From Bacteroidetes bacterium GWF2_40_14 (GTDB lineage: Bacteria > Bacteroidota > Bacteroidia > Bacteroidales > UBA932), in NCBI GenBank assembly GCA_001769195.1, contig MEOK01000004.1, positions 186,001 to 250,000 on the forward strand: a DNA stretch of 64,000 bases, written 5' to 3'. A program made the position numbers and the translations under genes. A model generated the notes under the pieces. It saw nothing but the letters and a program-made list of their open reading frames with translations, searched no databases and was not told the DNA's origin. The stretch's first letter is position 1; each line of letters starts with the position of its first letter. This document shows positions 27,797 through 35,257 of the stretch, in pieces.

Positions 27797-27858
27797 TTGC
27801 CCATTGCCTAATGCCTATTGCCTATTGCCCATTGCCTATTGCCTATTGCCCATTGCCT
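27796..27858. repeat. 7-bp tandem repeat array (ATTGCCY)
   Basis: Nine consecutive heptamers, ATTGCCT or ATTGCCC with one AATGCCT. The array covers the last codons and the TAG stop of the MlaD-like gene and runs up to the direct-repeat promoter of the next operon. Confidence 0.93.
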
Positions 27859-28534
27859 TCTTCTTCTCCCTCTCCTTCTTCTTTAAAAATCCACGTAAAA
27901 GAAAATTATGACTGGCAGCATCCATATTCTGTTTAAAGCCACCTGCTCCTTCTTTTACATTTACCATAGCGTCATCTACCGTTTTTGCAAAAGTAGAGTC
28001 CATGAAAATCTTTCCTATGGCACCTTTTCCCGATCGTATGTTGAGCATTATGGCAGAAAGGTCGTCAGTTATGTCAATAGCGTTTATACTGGCAATTTCC
28101 AGATTCAGCAATATGTTGTCTATGCTTACAGGAGCAGTGGTTTCAATAAAATCGCCATCCTGTATCACTTTTTTGCCGGAAGTTCCTGGTATTATTGTCA
28201 GCATTTTGCTTCCCATTAATCCGTCAGAACCAATATTTGCCTGAGAGTCCTTTTTTATAAACTTTCTGACCTTCTCCTCAATGACCATATCCACTCTCAC
28301 AGCTGTATCGGCAATTATCTCAATATTACCTATTACACCTACGTTTATTCCTGAGAGCCTCACATTGTTTCCAATCTGCAACCCATTAATATCTTTGAAA
28401 ATGCCGCTTATTCTGAAAGTATTGCTGAACAGCTGCTGTTTACTGCCAATCAGATAGATGCCTGCTATCAATATTATCAATCCGACTGAAATAAATATGC
28501 CCAGCCTCATCTTGTTTCCTGTTTCCTTTTTCAT
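27836..28534 (-). CDS. mlaD: MlaD/MCE-domain lipid-binding protein
   Basis: A 232-residue protein with one N-terminal membrane helix (about residues 11-27) and an MCE domain (about 37-115: FKDINGLQIGNNVRLSGINVG, then IGSDGLMGSKMLTI). MlaD-type proteins bind phospholipid on the periplasmic side and form the shuttle part of an ABC lipid transporter. The ATPase and permease genes lie just upstream in the same operon. The C-terminus is a basic lysine-rich tail whose last codons come from the 7-bp repeat array, so its end may differ between strains. The symbol is by family; orthology to E. coli MlaD is not implied. Confidence 0.88.
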   Translation of the reverse strand: MKKETGNKMRLGIFISVGLIILIAGIYLIGSKQQLFSNTFRISGIFKDINGLQIGNNVRLSGINVGVIGNIEIIADTAVRVDMVIEEKVRKFIKKDSQANIGSDGLMGSKMLTIIPGTSGKKVIQDGDFIETTAPVSIDNILLNLEIASINAIDITDDLSAIMLNIRSGKGAIGKIFMDSTFAKTVDDAMVNVKEGAGGFKQNMDAASHNFLLRGFLKKKEREKKKAMGNRQ

Positions 28535-28557
28535 TGGAGTACTTTTATTAGTTATTT

Positions 28558-29301
28558 TTATTCAAAGAAGGATCGAATCCAGGGATCCCCGGAATTTTCC
28601 AGCTCCTTATAAGTTCCTTCTGCTGCACAAACTCCGTCACGTATTACTATAATCCTGTCAGCAACATTTTTAGTGCATGCAATGTCGTGGGTAATGATTA
28701 TGGAAGAGGTTTTATATTTTTTTTGAATATGGACAATCAGAGAACTTATCTCGGTCGATGTAATGGGATCCAGTCCTGTTGTAGGTTCGTCATAGAGCAT
28801 TATCTCCGGCTTAAGTATAAGAGTTCTTGCAAGACCTACTCTTTTTCTCATCCCACCAGAAAGTTCAGAAGGCATCTTGTCAATAACATCAGATAATCCT
28901 ACATTTTCAAGAGCATCTTCTACTAGAGAAGTAAGTTTTTTCCCCTTGACCGTGTTTTGCCTTCGAAGAGGAAACTCCAGATTTTCTCTTACTGTCATTG
29001 AGTCATACAGTGCGGCACTCTGAAAAAGAAATCCCACCTTGCTGCGGATAAGATTAAGATTATTATCATCCTGTTCCGAAATATTATTACCCTGAACCAT
29101 AATTGTTCCCTCATCCGGGTCAATTAACCCGATAATACACTTAATCAGAACAGACTTTCCACTACCCGATTTCCCCAACACAACAAGATTTTCTCCCTTT
29201 TTAAGTGATAGGCTAAGGTCAGTAAGCACATCATCTTTGCCGAATGATATCTGGAGGTTTTTAACCTCAACCTCGTAATTATTGGTCTTAACAGTTTCCA
29301 T
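28558..29301 (-). CDS. mlaF: ABC transporter ATP-binding protein, MlaF-type
   Basis: A 247-residue ATPase with Walker A GKSGSGKS (about 38-45), signature LSGGMRKRVGLAR and Walker B IMLYDEPTTGLDP, followed by the switch histidine region IIITHD. The MRKRVGLAR form of the signature is characteristic of MlaF/Ttg2A lipid-transport ATPases. It sits between the permease gene (6 bases away) and the MCE-domain gene (23 bases), giving a complete MlaE-F-D set that moves phospholipid between the membranes. Cytoplasmic, on the inner membrane face. Confidence 0.92.
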   Translation of the reverse strand: METVKTNNYEVEVKNLQISFGKDDVLTDLSLSLKKGENLVVLGKSGSGKSVLIKCIIGLIDPDEGTIMVQGNNISEQDDNNLNLIRSKVGFLFQSAALYDSMTVRENLEFPLRRQNTVKGKKLTSLVEDALENVGLSDVIDKMPSELSGGMRKRVGLARTLILKPEIMLYDEPTTGLDPITSTEISSLIVHIQKKYKTSSIIITHDIACTKNVADRIIVIRDGVCAAEGTYKELENSGDPWIRSFFE

Positions 29302-29307
29302 TATATA

Positions 29308-30084
29308 CTAGGTGAATAAGCTTGTAATCTGAGCAGCAATCATATCTATTATGAAAACCAGCAAGGAAGCAACCACTACAGCAGAATTTGCCGAAGCTCC
29401 AACCCCTTCGGTCCCGTTAGAAGAGGTGTACCCCTTATAGCAGCCAATCAATCCAATGAAAAATCCAAAGAACAGAGCCTTTATAAGAGAAGGGATAACA
29501 TCCATGAAATCGAGAGAATCAAATACCTGGGTTATAAACAGAGTTATGCTGACATCCGATTTAATATTGACAGCAAGGAAAGAACCCATTAGTGCTATGA
29601 AATCAGAAAAAATCACAAGCAGCGGTATCATTAGAGTTGTTGCAACGATCCTTGTAACAACAATGTATTTGAATGGATTAATGCCAGAAACCTCCATTGC
29701 ATCTATCTGTTCCGTTACCTTCATGGAGGCAATTTCTGCTCCTATACCGGAACCCACTTTACCTGCGCAAATTAGTGCAGTAATCACCGGTCCAATTTCT
29801 CTTATAATTGAAAGGGCCACCATAGCCGGCAACCATGACTCTGCCCCAAAATCTACCAGGGTTGGTCTTAATTGGATTGTAAGAACCAGCCCCATAATGA
29901 ATCCCGTAATGCCCACAAGTGGAAGGGATTTGTAACCCACTATAAACGATTGTTTGGCAAACTCGTCGAATTCGTAAGGAGGAACAAAGACCTGCTTGAA
30001 GAATTTTACTAAAAAACTTGTTAACTGACCCACTTCCTGGAAAAAATTCCTGAATGCAACCACTGTCGTATTTGCCTGATTCAT
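29308..30084 (-). CDS. mlaE: MlaE-type ABC lipid transporter permease
   Basis: A 258-residue integral membrane protein with about five or six hydrophobic segments and the MlaE family blocks GFIMGLVLTIQLRPTL, IREIGPVITALICAGKVGSG and GAEIASMKVTEQIDAMEVSG. MlaE dimers form the membrane channel of the Mla lipid transporter, energised by MlaF. The start overlaps the upstream AI-2E transporter gene by 4 bases (ATGA), so expression of these genes is coupled. Confidence 0.93.
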   Translation of the reverse strand: MNQANTTVVAFRNFFQEVGQLTSFLVKFFKQVFVPPYEFDEFAKQSFIVGYKSLPLVGITGFIMGLVLTIQLRPTLVDFGAESWLPAMVALSIIREIGPVITALICAGKVGSGIGAEIASMKVTEQIDAMEVSGINPFKYIVVTRIVATTLMIPLLVIFSDFIALMGSFLAVNIKSDVSITLFITQVFDSLDFMDVIPSLIKALFFGFFIGLIGCYKGYTSSNGTEGVGASANSAVVVASLLVFIIDMIAAQITSLFT

Positions 30085-31181
30085 TTTTTTGCCTTTTTAG
30101 TCAGATGAAACTTTATGTCTGTAAAAGATGGCATTGTGTCGCCCAGTAAGAATCCCCAAGGCTTTAGTGGTTCGATGTGGTCAAAAATAAGCTTAATTAT
30201 AGCTGTCAAAGGAATTGAAACAAACATCCCCGGAATTCCCCACAGTGCCCCGAATGCAAAAACCACAATAATTGAGACAAGAGCATTTATTTTAACCTTA
30301 GAAGCTACAATTTTGGGAACTATGTAGTTATTGTCTACCAGCTGGATAAAATAATAGCCAGCCAACACATAAACTGCGTACCACGCAGATGATTTGGTAA
30401 CCACTGCAATAATCATGGGCAGTGCGACTGCAACAATACCTCCGATATATGGAATTACGTTTAGAATTGCGCCAATTACCCCGAGAAGTATCGCATATTC
30501 GATACCCAAAATGAGAAGCACAGAAGAATTTAAGACTGTCATTATTATTGCTTCTATAAACAATCCTGAGATGTAACGCTGGATGACGGTTTTTGTCTCG
30601 GTTATTATTGCGCTCACCTCCTTGCGGTTGCCAGAACCAAAAAGCCTGCGAAAGAATTCCAGAATAAGAGGCTGATAAAACAGAATCATAAAAATGTAAA
30701 CAGGCAGCAGAATAAGTCCAAATACCCCACTGCCCACATAAACAAGTGTCTGGCCTATGGAGGAGCTGTTTATATTAATCAGCTCACCCTTTGATTTAGC
30801 AATCCAGTCAATTATTTTTTCGGAACTTATATCGAAGTAACCAGAGGCCCAGCTTATGGATTGATTAACAATCTCAGTAAATTTCTCCACCAGAATTGGC
30901 CACGACTCGCTGAACCTGGAAGCCTGTGAAACCAGAAAAGTCCCAAGGCTGGCGATAACTAATATGCTCAATATAAGTGCAATAGATATTGCAACAACTC
31001 TATTGATTTTCATGCGTTCCAGCAGATGTACCACAGGGTGGAGAACTATGGCAAGGAAAGTTGAAAAGACCAGAGGTATTATTATACCTTGAGCTATGGA
31101 AAGCATCGATATTAAGGCATAAAGTCCCACAAAAAACAGTGAGGCCCTTACATAAAACGGCAATTGAATGTCTTTTTCCAT
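30081..31181 (-). CDS. AI-2E family transporter-like membrane protein
   Basis: A 366-residue membrane protein of the AI-2E/PerM family: paired hydrophobic segments at the N-terminus, a central soluble helical part with an Arg/Lys-rich linker, and the family block in the C-terminal half (GVIGAILNVIPYIGGIVAVALP). Members of this family have been linked to export of autoinducer-2 or to cation/proton exchange, so substrate is open. It overlaps mlaE by 4 bases and lies 15 bases after a small unknown gene, making it part of the envelope operon. Confidence 0.88.
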   Translation of the reverse strand: MEKDIQLPFYVRASLFFVGLYALISMLSIAQGIIIPLVFSTFLAIVLHPVVHLLERMKINRVVAISIALILSILVIASLGTFLVSQASRFSESWPILVEKFTEIVNQSISWASGYFDISSEKIIDWIAKSKGELININSSSIGQTLVYVGSGVFGLILLPVYIFMILFYQPLILEFFRRLFGSGNRKEVSAIITETKTVIQRYISGLFIEAIIMTVLNSSVLLILGIEYAILLGVIGAILNVIPYIGGIVAVALPMIIAVVTKSSAWYAVYVLAGYYFIQLVDNNYIVPKIVASKVKINALVSIIVVFAFGALWGIPGMFVSIPLTAIIKLIFDHIEPLKPWGFLLGDTMPSFTDIKFHLTKKAKK

Positions 31182-31196
31182 AGTAATATTCGATTA

Positions 31197-31583
31197 TTAA
31201 TTCTTCTCCTTTCTACTCAAAATGGTTTGCAGTATTTTTATCCCAAAAGATTTAACCATATCGGGATTAACTGCAATGGCAGTAGTTACCCCCATCTGTA
31301 TAATGCTTCCCAGAAGTCTTTTAAGAAGACCTCCATGGGAACCGACAAATACTTTGTTTGTAATATAACCGGCAGCCAAACCTAAGGACGTATTAATTAC
31401 ATTGCTTATAAGATCGGGCGATTCCACCACATCCCTGAAAGTGTCTTTGATAAGGTTTACAGGTCTTAGACTATCCAGAGTAATACTGAATTGTTCCTTT
31501 AACAATTCTCCCTGAAGAGCATGCTCATAACTCATCTGTGTGATTGCCTCCCTGAGCCCGGCGGTTGAAGTTATTTTTTGCAT
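31197..31583 (-). CDS. Conserved-looking small protein of unknown function
   Basis: A 128-residue protein without a signal peptide. The C-terminal half is moderately hydrophobic with glycine patches (LGLAAGYITNKVFVG and LLGSIIQMGVTTAIAV), suggesting membrane association, and the N-terminal half is a polar helix. It lies between the holin-like gene (6 bases) and the AI-2E gene (15 bases), so it is co-expressed with them. I do not recognise the family; a membrane-stress accessory role is inferred from neighbours only. Confidence 0.65.
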   Translation of the reverse strand: MQKITSTAGLREAITQMSYEHALQGELLKEQFSITLDSLRPVNLIKDTFRDVVESPDLISNVINTSLGLAAGYITNKVFVGSHGGLLKRLLGSIIQMGVTTAIAVNPDMVKSFGIKILQTILSRKEKN

Positions 31584-31589
31584 AATTCT

Positions 31590-31931
31590 CTATTTATAAA
31601 CCTGTTTAATAAGAAAATCGCTAACAAGCCTTTTTATACGGTCGTTCAGAAAGAAATAAAGAACAAACCCTATAATGCCATAAAAAGCAGCCACTATAAA
31701 AAACCCGTACCACAACTTCCCGAGAACATCGCCCAGCAGATAAGCAACTCCTATCGTCCCCATCAGGAAGAATGTGAAAATAAATACAAATGCAACTGTA
31801 CGCGATATGATTGAGGATACAACACCCAATGTTTTGTCCAGAGCCTTAAGTTTGAACAACTCCAGGCTTGTTTTGCCGTATTCTTCCGCTCTTCCCAACA
31901 GGGACTCAAGGATATTTGCTTTCTCTTCCAT
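31590..31931 (-). CDS. Phage-holin-superfamily-like (Phage_holin_3_6 type) small membrane protein
   Basis: A 113-residue protein with an amphipathic N-terminal helix and two transmembrane segments (about 45-67 and 73-93) followed by a basic tail. This layout matches the holin-superfamily proteins of PF07332 type that are chromosomal and usually associated with YtxH and stress genes, not phages. It follows the YtxH-like gene by 11 bases. No phage genes are nearby, so a lysis role is unlikely; probably an envelope-stress membrane protein. Confidence 0.75.
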   Translation of the reverse strand: MEEKANILESLLGRAEEYGKTSLELFKLKALDKTLGVVSSIISRTVAFVFIFTFFLMGTIGVAYLLGDVLGKLWYGFFIVAAFYGIIGFVLYFFLNDRIKRLVSDFLIKQVYK

Positions 31932-31942
31932 TTTGAATAATA

Positions 31943-32200
31943 TTAACTCATTGCAGACTTCTCTTTCTCAACTTCTTCCTCTACCTTTTCCTTTACGGAC
32001 TCTTTTACCTCTTCGAATTTCTCGGTTATACCATCTACAAACTCATTAAACTTTTCCTTTAATGAATCGGCGTAATCATCACCCTTTCTGGAGATTTTTT
32101 TACGTGTGACAGATCCCTTTTCTGGAGCGAATAATACTCCTAACATTGCACCTACGGCAACTCCTGCCAATGTGCCTAATAACACTTTACCTAAACTCAT
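31943..32200 (-). CDS. YtxH-domain small membrane protein
   Basis: An 85-residue protein: one glycine-rich membrane helix (LLGTLAGVAVGAMLGVLFAPEKG), which is the YtxH signature including the final APxxG, then a long charged coiled-coil-like tail alternating Lys and Glu and ending AMS. YtxH-like proteins are induced by general and envelope stress in many bacteria. It is the second gene of the minus-strand envelope operon, 16 bases after the Lmo0937-like gene. Confidence 0.85.
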   Translation of the reverse strand: MSLGKVLLGTLAGVAVGAMLGVLFAPEKGSVTRKKISRKGDDYADSLKEKFNEFVDGITEKFEEVKESVKEKVEEEVEKEKSAMS

Positions 32201-32216
32201 GATTTTTTATTTTTTA

Positions 32217-32372
32217 TTAACGATACCTTCTTCCCTGAATAACCCGGAGAATTACTGCTATTAGAGCAATAACCAGCAGTACGTGGATAATGCCCCCGGC
32301 ATTAAATCCAACCAATCCAATCAACCATGCAATGATTAATATGACTGCGACGATATAAAGTAAATTTCCCAT
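32217..32372 (-). CDS. Lmo0937-family (DUF5670-like) tiny membrane protein
   Basis: A 51-residue protein found by reading the minus strand directly: ATG at 32372, stop at 32217-32219. It has two short hydrophobic helices separated by GFNAGGIIH, and a basic end GRRYR. This pattern, N-terminal MGNLLYIVAVILIIAWLIG and the central GG-IIH turn, is that of the Lmo0937/DUF5670 family of stress-associated small membrane proteins. It is the first gene of the envelope operon, directly downstream of a phased direct-repeat promoter. Confidence 0.85.
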   Translation of the reverse strand: MGNLLYIVAVILIIAWLIGLVGFNAGGIIHVLLVIALIAVILRVIQGRRYR

Positions 32373-32407
32373 TTTTTATGACTTATTTATTGTTCAAGAT
32401 TCTGATA

Positions 32408-32474
32408 TAAAGGTCTCATGTTTGATGCCTTTAAGTGTTACAAAAGTTTAGGAATATGTTACATCATTCACACA
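32408..32474 (-). promoter_or_regulatory. Phased direct-repeat promoter, copy B (before the Lmo0937/YtxH/AI-2E/mla operon)
   Basis: On the minus strand TGTAAC (32458-32463) and TGTAAC (32437-32442) are 21 bp apart, the distal one within TGTGTGAATGATGTAAC; 21 bases later is GACCTTTA (32408-32415), a -7-like box. Spacing is identical to copies A and C. It overlaps the stop codon of the cupin gene. Confidence 0.8.
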
Positions 32475-32814
32475 TTTGTTCGTATCCACTTTTGATAATA
32501 GTAGAAATCATTTTAAACCGCTCATTTGCTCTTAATAAGTTTGGAGTATGAGCTGGTATAATGATTGATTCACCGGTTAAAAGGATATTTGATTTGCCAT
32601 CAATTACAATTTCGGCTATGCCGTCAATGATCTGAGCAAATGTGTCGAAAGGAGAGATTTTCTCGGCAAGACTCACTCCAGTGTCCATTGCAATTGCGCT
32701 AATACTTCCCGTGGATTTTTTTATGATGGTCTTTATAACAACCGATTTTGGCAAATATTCTATTATTTCAACAATTGTTAGCGCCTTGCCCTTTTCTTCT
32801 TCTCTGTTATCCAT
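32464..32814 (-). CDS. Cupin-domain protein
   Basis: A 116-residue single-domain cupin. The barrel shows the usual second-motif pattern (GESIIIPAHTPNLLRA), while the first motif is poor in metal ligands, so metal binding is uncertain. Small cupins of this kind bind or sense small molecules. It is a single-gene unit with its own phased direct-repeat promoter (32865-32931), and its stop codon lies within the promoter of the next operon. It lies immediately downstream of the AraC-type regulator and is probably part of the same regulon. Confidence 0.82.
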   Translation of the reverse strand: MDNREEEKGKALTIVEIIEYLPKSVVIKTIIKKSTGSISAIAMDTGVSLAEKISPFDTFAQIIDGIAEIVIDGKSNILLTGESIIIPAHTPNLLRANERFKMISTIIKSGYEQMCE

Positions 32815-32864
32815 GATCTTAGGTGTTATTATATTAATAACTTATGCACTATAAAATAGTGTCA

Positions 32865-32931
32865 CAAACCTAATATGTTAAGAATTGAAAAGTATTACAT
32901 AACTCTTGGGAAGAGTTACAACATTCACAGA
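32865..32931 (-). promoter_or_regulatory. Phased direct-repeat promoter, copy C (before the cupin gene)
   Basis: On the minus strand TGTAAC (32915-32920) and TGTAAT (32894-32899) are 21 bp apart, the distal one within TCTGTGAATGTTGTAAC; 21 bases later is TAGGTTTG (32865-32872), a full match to the -7 consensus TAnnTTTG. It overlaps the last codons of the AraC-type gene. Confidence 0.82.
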
Positions 32932-33518
32932 TTTTCCAGCATTGTACGACGCTTGTGCTTAAGTTCCTTGAAATGAGAAGGTGTCAAGCCTGTGATCTTT
33001 TTGAATTGATTAGAAAGATGTGCAACACTACTGTAGTTCATTCTGTAAGCAATCTCTGTGAGAGACAGCTCATCATAAACCAGTAGCTCTTTTACCCTTT
33101 CAATTTTATGGGAAATAAAGAATTTTTCTATAGTTGTACCAACGACATCTGAGAAAAGATTGGCCAGATATGTATAGTCGTGGCCCAGTTTCGAGCTGAT
33201 ATGATCAGACAGGTTTACTTTAAGGTCATCTTCTGAATAATGGACAACCTCTATTATAATGTTCTTGATTTTCTCAATCAACACATTCTTTTTGTCGTCC
33301 ATCAGCTCAAGTCCGGATTTTTTAAGGGCAGAGTTAAGTATCTCTTTCTGAACAGAGTCTATGCTCTCCTTAATTTCAACTTCCCCCAGTTCTACAATAG
33401 AGTAATGCAACCCCAGCTTTTCAAGTTCGGATTTCACTACCATTTTGCAGCGGATACAAACCATATTTTTGATATAAAGTCTCAAATAGCTTTTTTTAAT
33501 GTTTTCCAAGATACGCAA
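32925..33518 (-). CDS. AraC-family transcriptional regulator with N-terminal CxxC (HMA-like) domain
   Basis: About 197 residues. The C-terminal part (about 95-190) is an AraC DNA-binding domain: two helix-turn-helix units, the second with the signature SSVAHLSNQFKKITGLTPSHFK. The N-terminal part begins LYIKNMVCIRCKMVV, a CxxC motif in a ferredoxin-like/HMA-type setting, which could bind metal or sense thiol state. The start is uncertain: TTG codons at 33518 or 33509 keep the whole domain, whereas the first ATG (33464) would cut it just before the CxxC. It is divergent from the ECF sigma gene and upstream of the cupin and stress operons whose promoters carry AraC-style 21-bp direct repeats. 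Confidence 0.9.
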   Translation of the reverse strand: MRILENIKKSYLRLYIKNMVCIRCKMVVKSELEKLGLHYSIVELGEVEIKESIDSVQKEILNSALKKSGLELMDDKKNVLIEKIKNIIIEVVHYSEDDLKVNLSDHISSKLGHDYTYLANLFSDVVGTTIEKFFISHKIERVKELLVYDELSLTEIAYRMNYSSVAHLSNQFKKITGLTPSHFKELKHKRRTMLENL

Positions 33519-33540
33519 ATTTTCGTAATAAAATAAAATA

Positions 33541-33548
33541 TACCTTTG
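33541..33548 (+). promoter_or_regulatory. -7 box for the ECF sigma/FecR/SusC operon
   Basis: TACCTTTG matches the Bacteroidota -7 consensus TAnnTTTG. It overlaps an apparent TTG start at 33546, which argues that the sigma factor starts at GTG 33564. No clear -33 TTTG is visible upstream. Confidence 0.55.
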
Positions 33549-33563
33549 GACAAATATTCTAAA

Positions 33564-34130
33564 GTGTCGGACAAGCTAAACAGAAACATTATTGAAGCCA
33601 TTAAAGGGGGCAGTGAAAAGGCATTTGAAGCTTTTTTGAAGACCGAATTCAACAATGTCGTGTTTTTCGCTAATCAGTTCCTTAGAGATACTATGCTAGC
33701 CAAAGATATTGCACAAGAGACATTTATTGCTCTGTGGAACTTCAGGGAGACACTTAACCCCGATTCCAATATCCGTTCTTATACCTTCACGATTGCAAGG
33801 AACAAGGCTCTTAATCTATTGCGGGAAAAGTTCTGTTCATCGTCAGATCATCTTGAAAAGAGGGAGATTCAGGCTCATATCGGCACTCTTTCCAGTGAAT
33901 ATGTCGAGGAAAAAATAGAGGCACTGGATCTTGAACGTCTTATAGAAAAATCGTACTCAGCTCTACCGGAAAAGATAAGAGAGAGTTTTGTGCTGAGCAG
34001 AAAATATGGACTTTCTTACGACGAAATTGCAAGAAAAAGAGGGATAACAGTCAAGGCTGTAGAATATCATATAGGTTTGGCATTGAAGTTGTTCAGAAGA
34101 CGCCTGAGAGATTATCTGGGAATATTTTAA
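33564..34130 (+). CDS. ECF-type RNA polymerase sigma factor (FecI-like)
   Basis: About 188 residues. Sigma region 2 is seen in LAKDIAQETFIALWNFRE, and region 4 in SRKYGLSYDEIARKRGITVKAVEYHIGLAL. It is followed 51 bases later by a FecR anti-sigma gene and then a SusC with an STN domain, the standard trans-envelope signalling set: substrate binding at SusC signals through STN to FecR, which releases or activates this sigma factor. I chose GTG at 33564 because an earlier TTG at 33546 lies in a strong -7 box; this leaves a very short leader. Likely targets are the downstream SusCD/thioredoxin genes. Confidence 0.9.
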   Translation: MSDKLNRNIIEAIKGGSEKAFEAFLKTEFNNVVFFANQFLRDTMLAKDIAQETFIALWNFRETLNPDSNIRSYTFTIARNKALNLLREKFCSSSDHLEKREIQAHIGTLSSEYVEEKIEALDLERLIEKSYSALPEKIRESFVLSRKYGLSYDEIARKRGITVKAVEYHIGLALKLFRRRLRDYLGIF

Positions 34131-34181
34131 GGGACAACTAAAAAAATGTGTATTATTAATGGGGAGATATTTATAAAAGAT

Positions 34182-35192
34182 ATGAACGACGAGATTTTAA
34201 AACGGTACATTAAAGGAATTGCATCTGCCAGAGAGAGGGAGATTGTTATGAACTGGATAGAGGAGAATGAGCAGAATGCCACACTTTTTCATTCAAAGAA
34301 AGCGACTTGGGTTTTTGACAATTTCCCGGATAAGGATGCTCCCAGTGAGGTTTGCTCCAATATTAGGAAGAAGATTAAACCCGGATTATCCTATAAGACT
34401 ATATTTATGAGGGTAGCAGCTATTGTTGTTCTTCCGCTGACAATATTTGCCGGATACCAGTACTATACATATTCACAAAAGTTGAATCAAATTAAGAAAA
34501 GTTATATAACTGCCAAAGCGGAGATTCCTGTACAAAACAGGGTAACAATGAATTATGAGGTCAATCCGGGGGTAAAGGGCTTGGTGGAACTGCCGGACGG
34601 CAGCAAAGTGTGGCTGAACAGTCACAGCAACCTTAAGTGCCCGGACAAGTTTGATTCTACATTCAGGATGGTGGAACTTAGCGGAGAGGGGTATTTTAAG
34701 GTTGTATCAAACAAAGAGTGGCCCATGTATGTCAAGACCTCAAAAGGAATAACCGTCAAGGTTACAGGAACAGAATTCAACCTCTCTTCTTATGATAATG
34801 ATAAAGAATTGAAATTTATCTTGGTATCCGGTTCGGTTACTCTTATTAGAGAGAGCAACAAACAGGAGATTGCTGTGAACGCTCTGGAGGAGATCGTTAT
34901 TCCCGATAATACCAGAATCAAAGGGAAAAGGGGGCAAGCAGACATTCATCTGAATACTTCATGGAAAGATGGATATCTGATTTTTGAAAATGCCCCATTG
35001 GAAGAGGTTGTAAAGAAGATGGAGAGATGGTATGGTGTAAATTTCGTTGCCAAGGACCCAGAGCTGCTAAAATACAATTTTACTGCTAACTTTAAGTCGG
35101 AATCTATAACACAGGTACTGGAACTCTTGAAAATCACTTCAAATATCAGTTACTCTATTAAAGACAATAACGTGACACTCTTTTTCAGATAA
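34182..35192 (+). CDS. FecR-family anti-sigma factor with DUF4974 C-terminal domain
   Basis: About 336 residues from ATG 34182; an upstream in-frame ATG at 34146 would add 12 residues. The N-terminal cytoplasmic part begins MNDEILKRYIKG, typical of Bacteroidota FecR, then one membrane helix (AAIVVLPLTIFAGYQYY), a periplasmic FecR domain (about 110-215; VELPDGSKVWLNSHSNLKCP, VSGTEF-like VTGTEFNLSSY) and the DUF4974 domain (SWKDGYLIFENAPLEEVVKKM). It controls the sigma factor encoded just upstream and receives the signal from the STN domain of the SusC encoded 65 bases downstream. Confidence 0.93.
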   Translation: MNDEILKRYIKGIASAREREIVMNWIEENEQNATLFHSKKATWVFDNFPDKDAPSEVCSNIRKKIKPGLSYKTIFMRVAAIVVLPLTIFAGYQYYTYSQKLNQIKKSYITAKAEIPVQNRVTMNYEVNPGVKGLVELPDGSKVWLNSHSNLKCPDKFDSTFRMVELSGEGYFKVVSNKEWPMYVKTSKGITVKVTGTEFNLSSYDNDKELKFILVSGSVTLIRESNKQEIAVNALEEIVIPDNTRIKGKRGQADIHLNTSWKDGYLIFENAPLEEVVKKMERWYGVNFVAKDPELLKYNFTANFKSESITQVLELLKITSNISYSIKDNNVTLFFR

Positions 35193-35257
35193 GATTTTTT
35201 AGGGAGCCGTATAATTTTATGTGTATATAGAGTATATAACCAAAACACATAAAAACT

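Noticed and set aside
31590-31931. Prophage remnant suggested by the holin-like gene
   Set aside because: No other phage genes are nearby. The gene is embedded in a stress operon and its type is commonly chromosomal.
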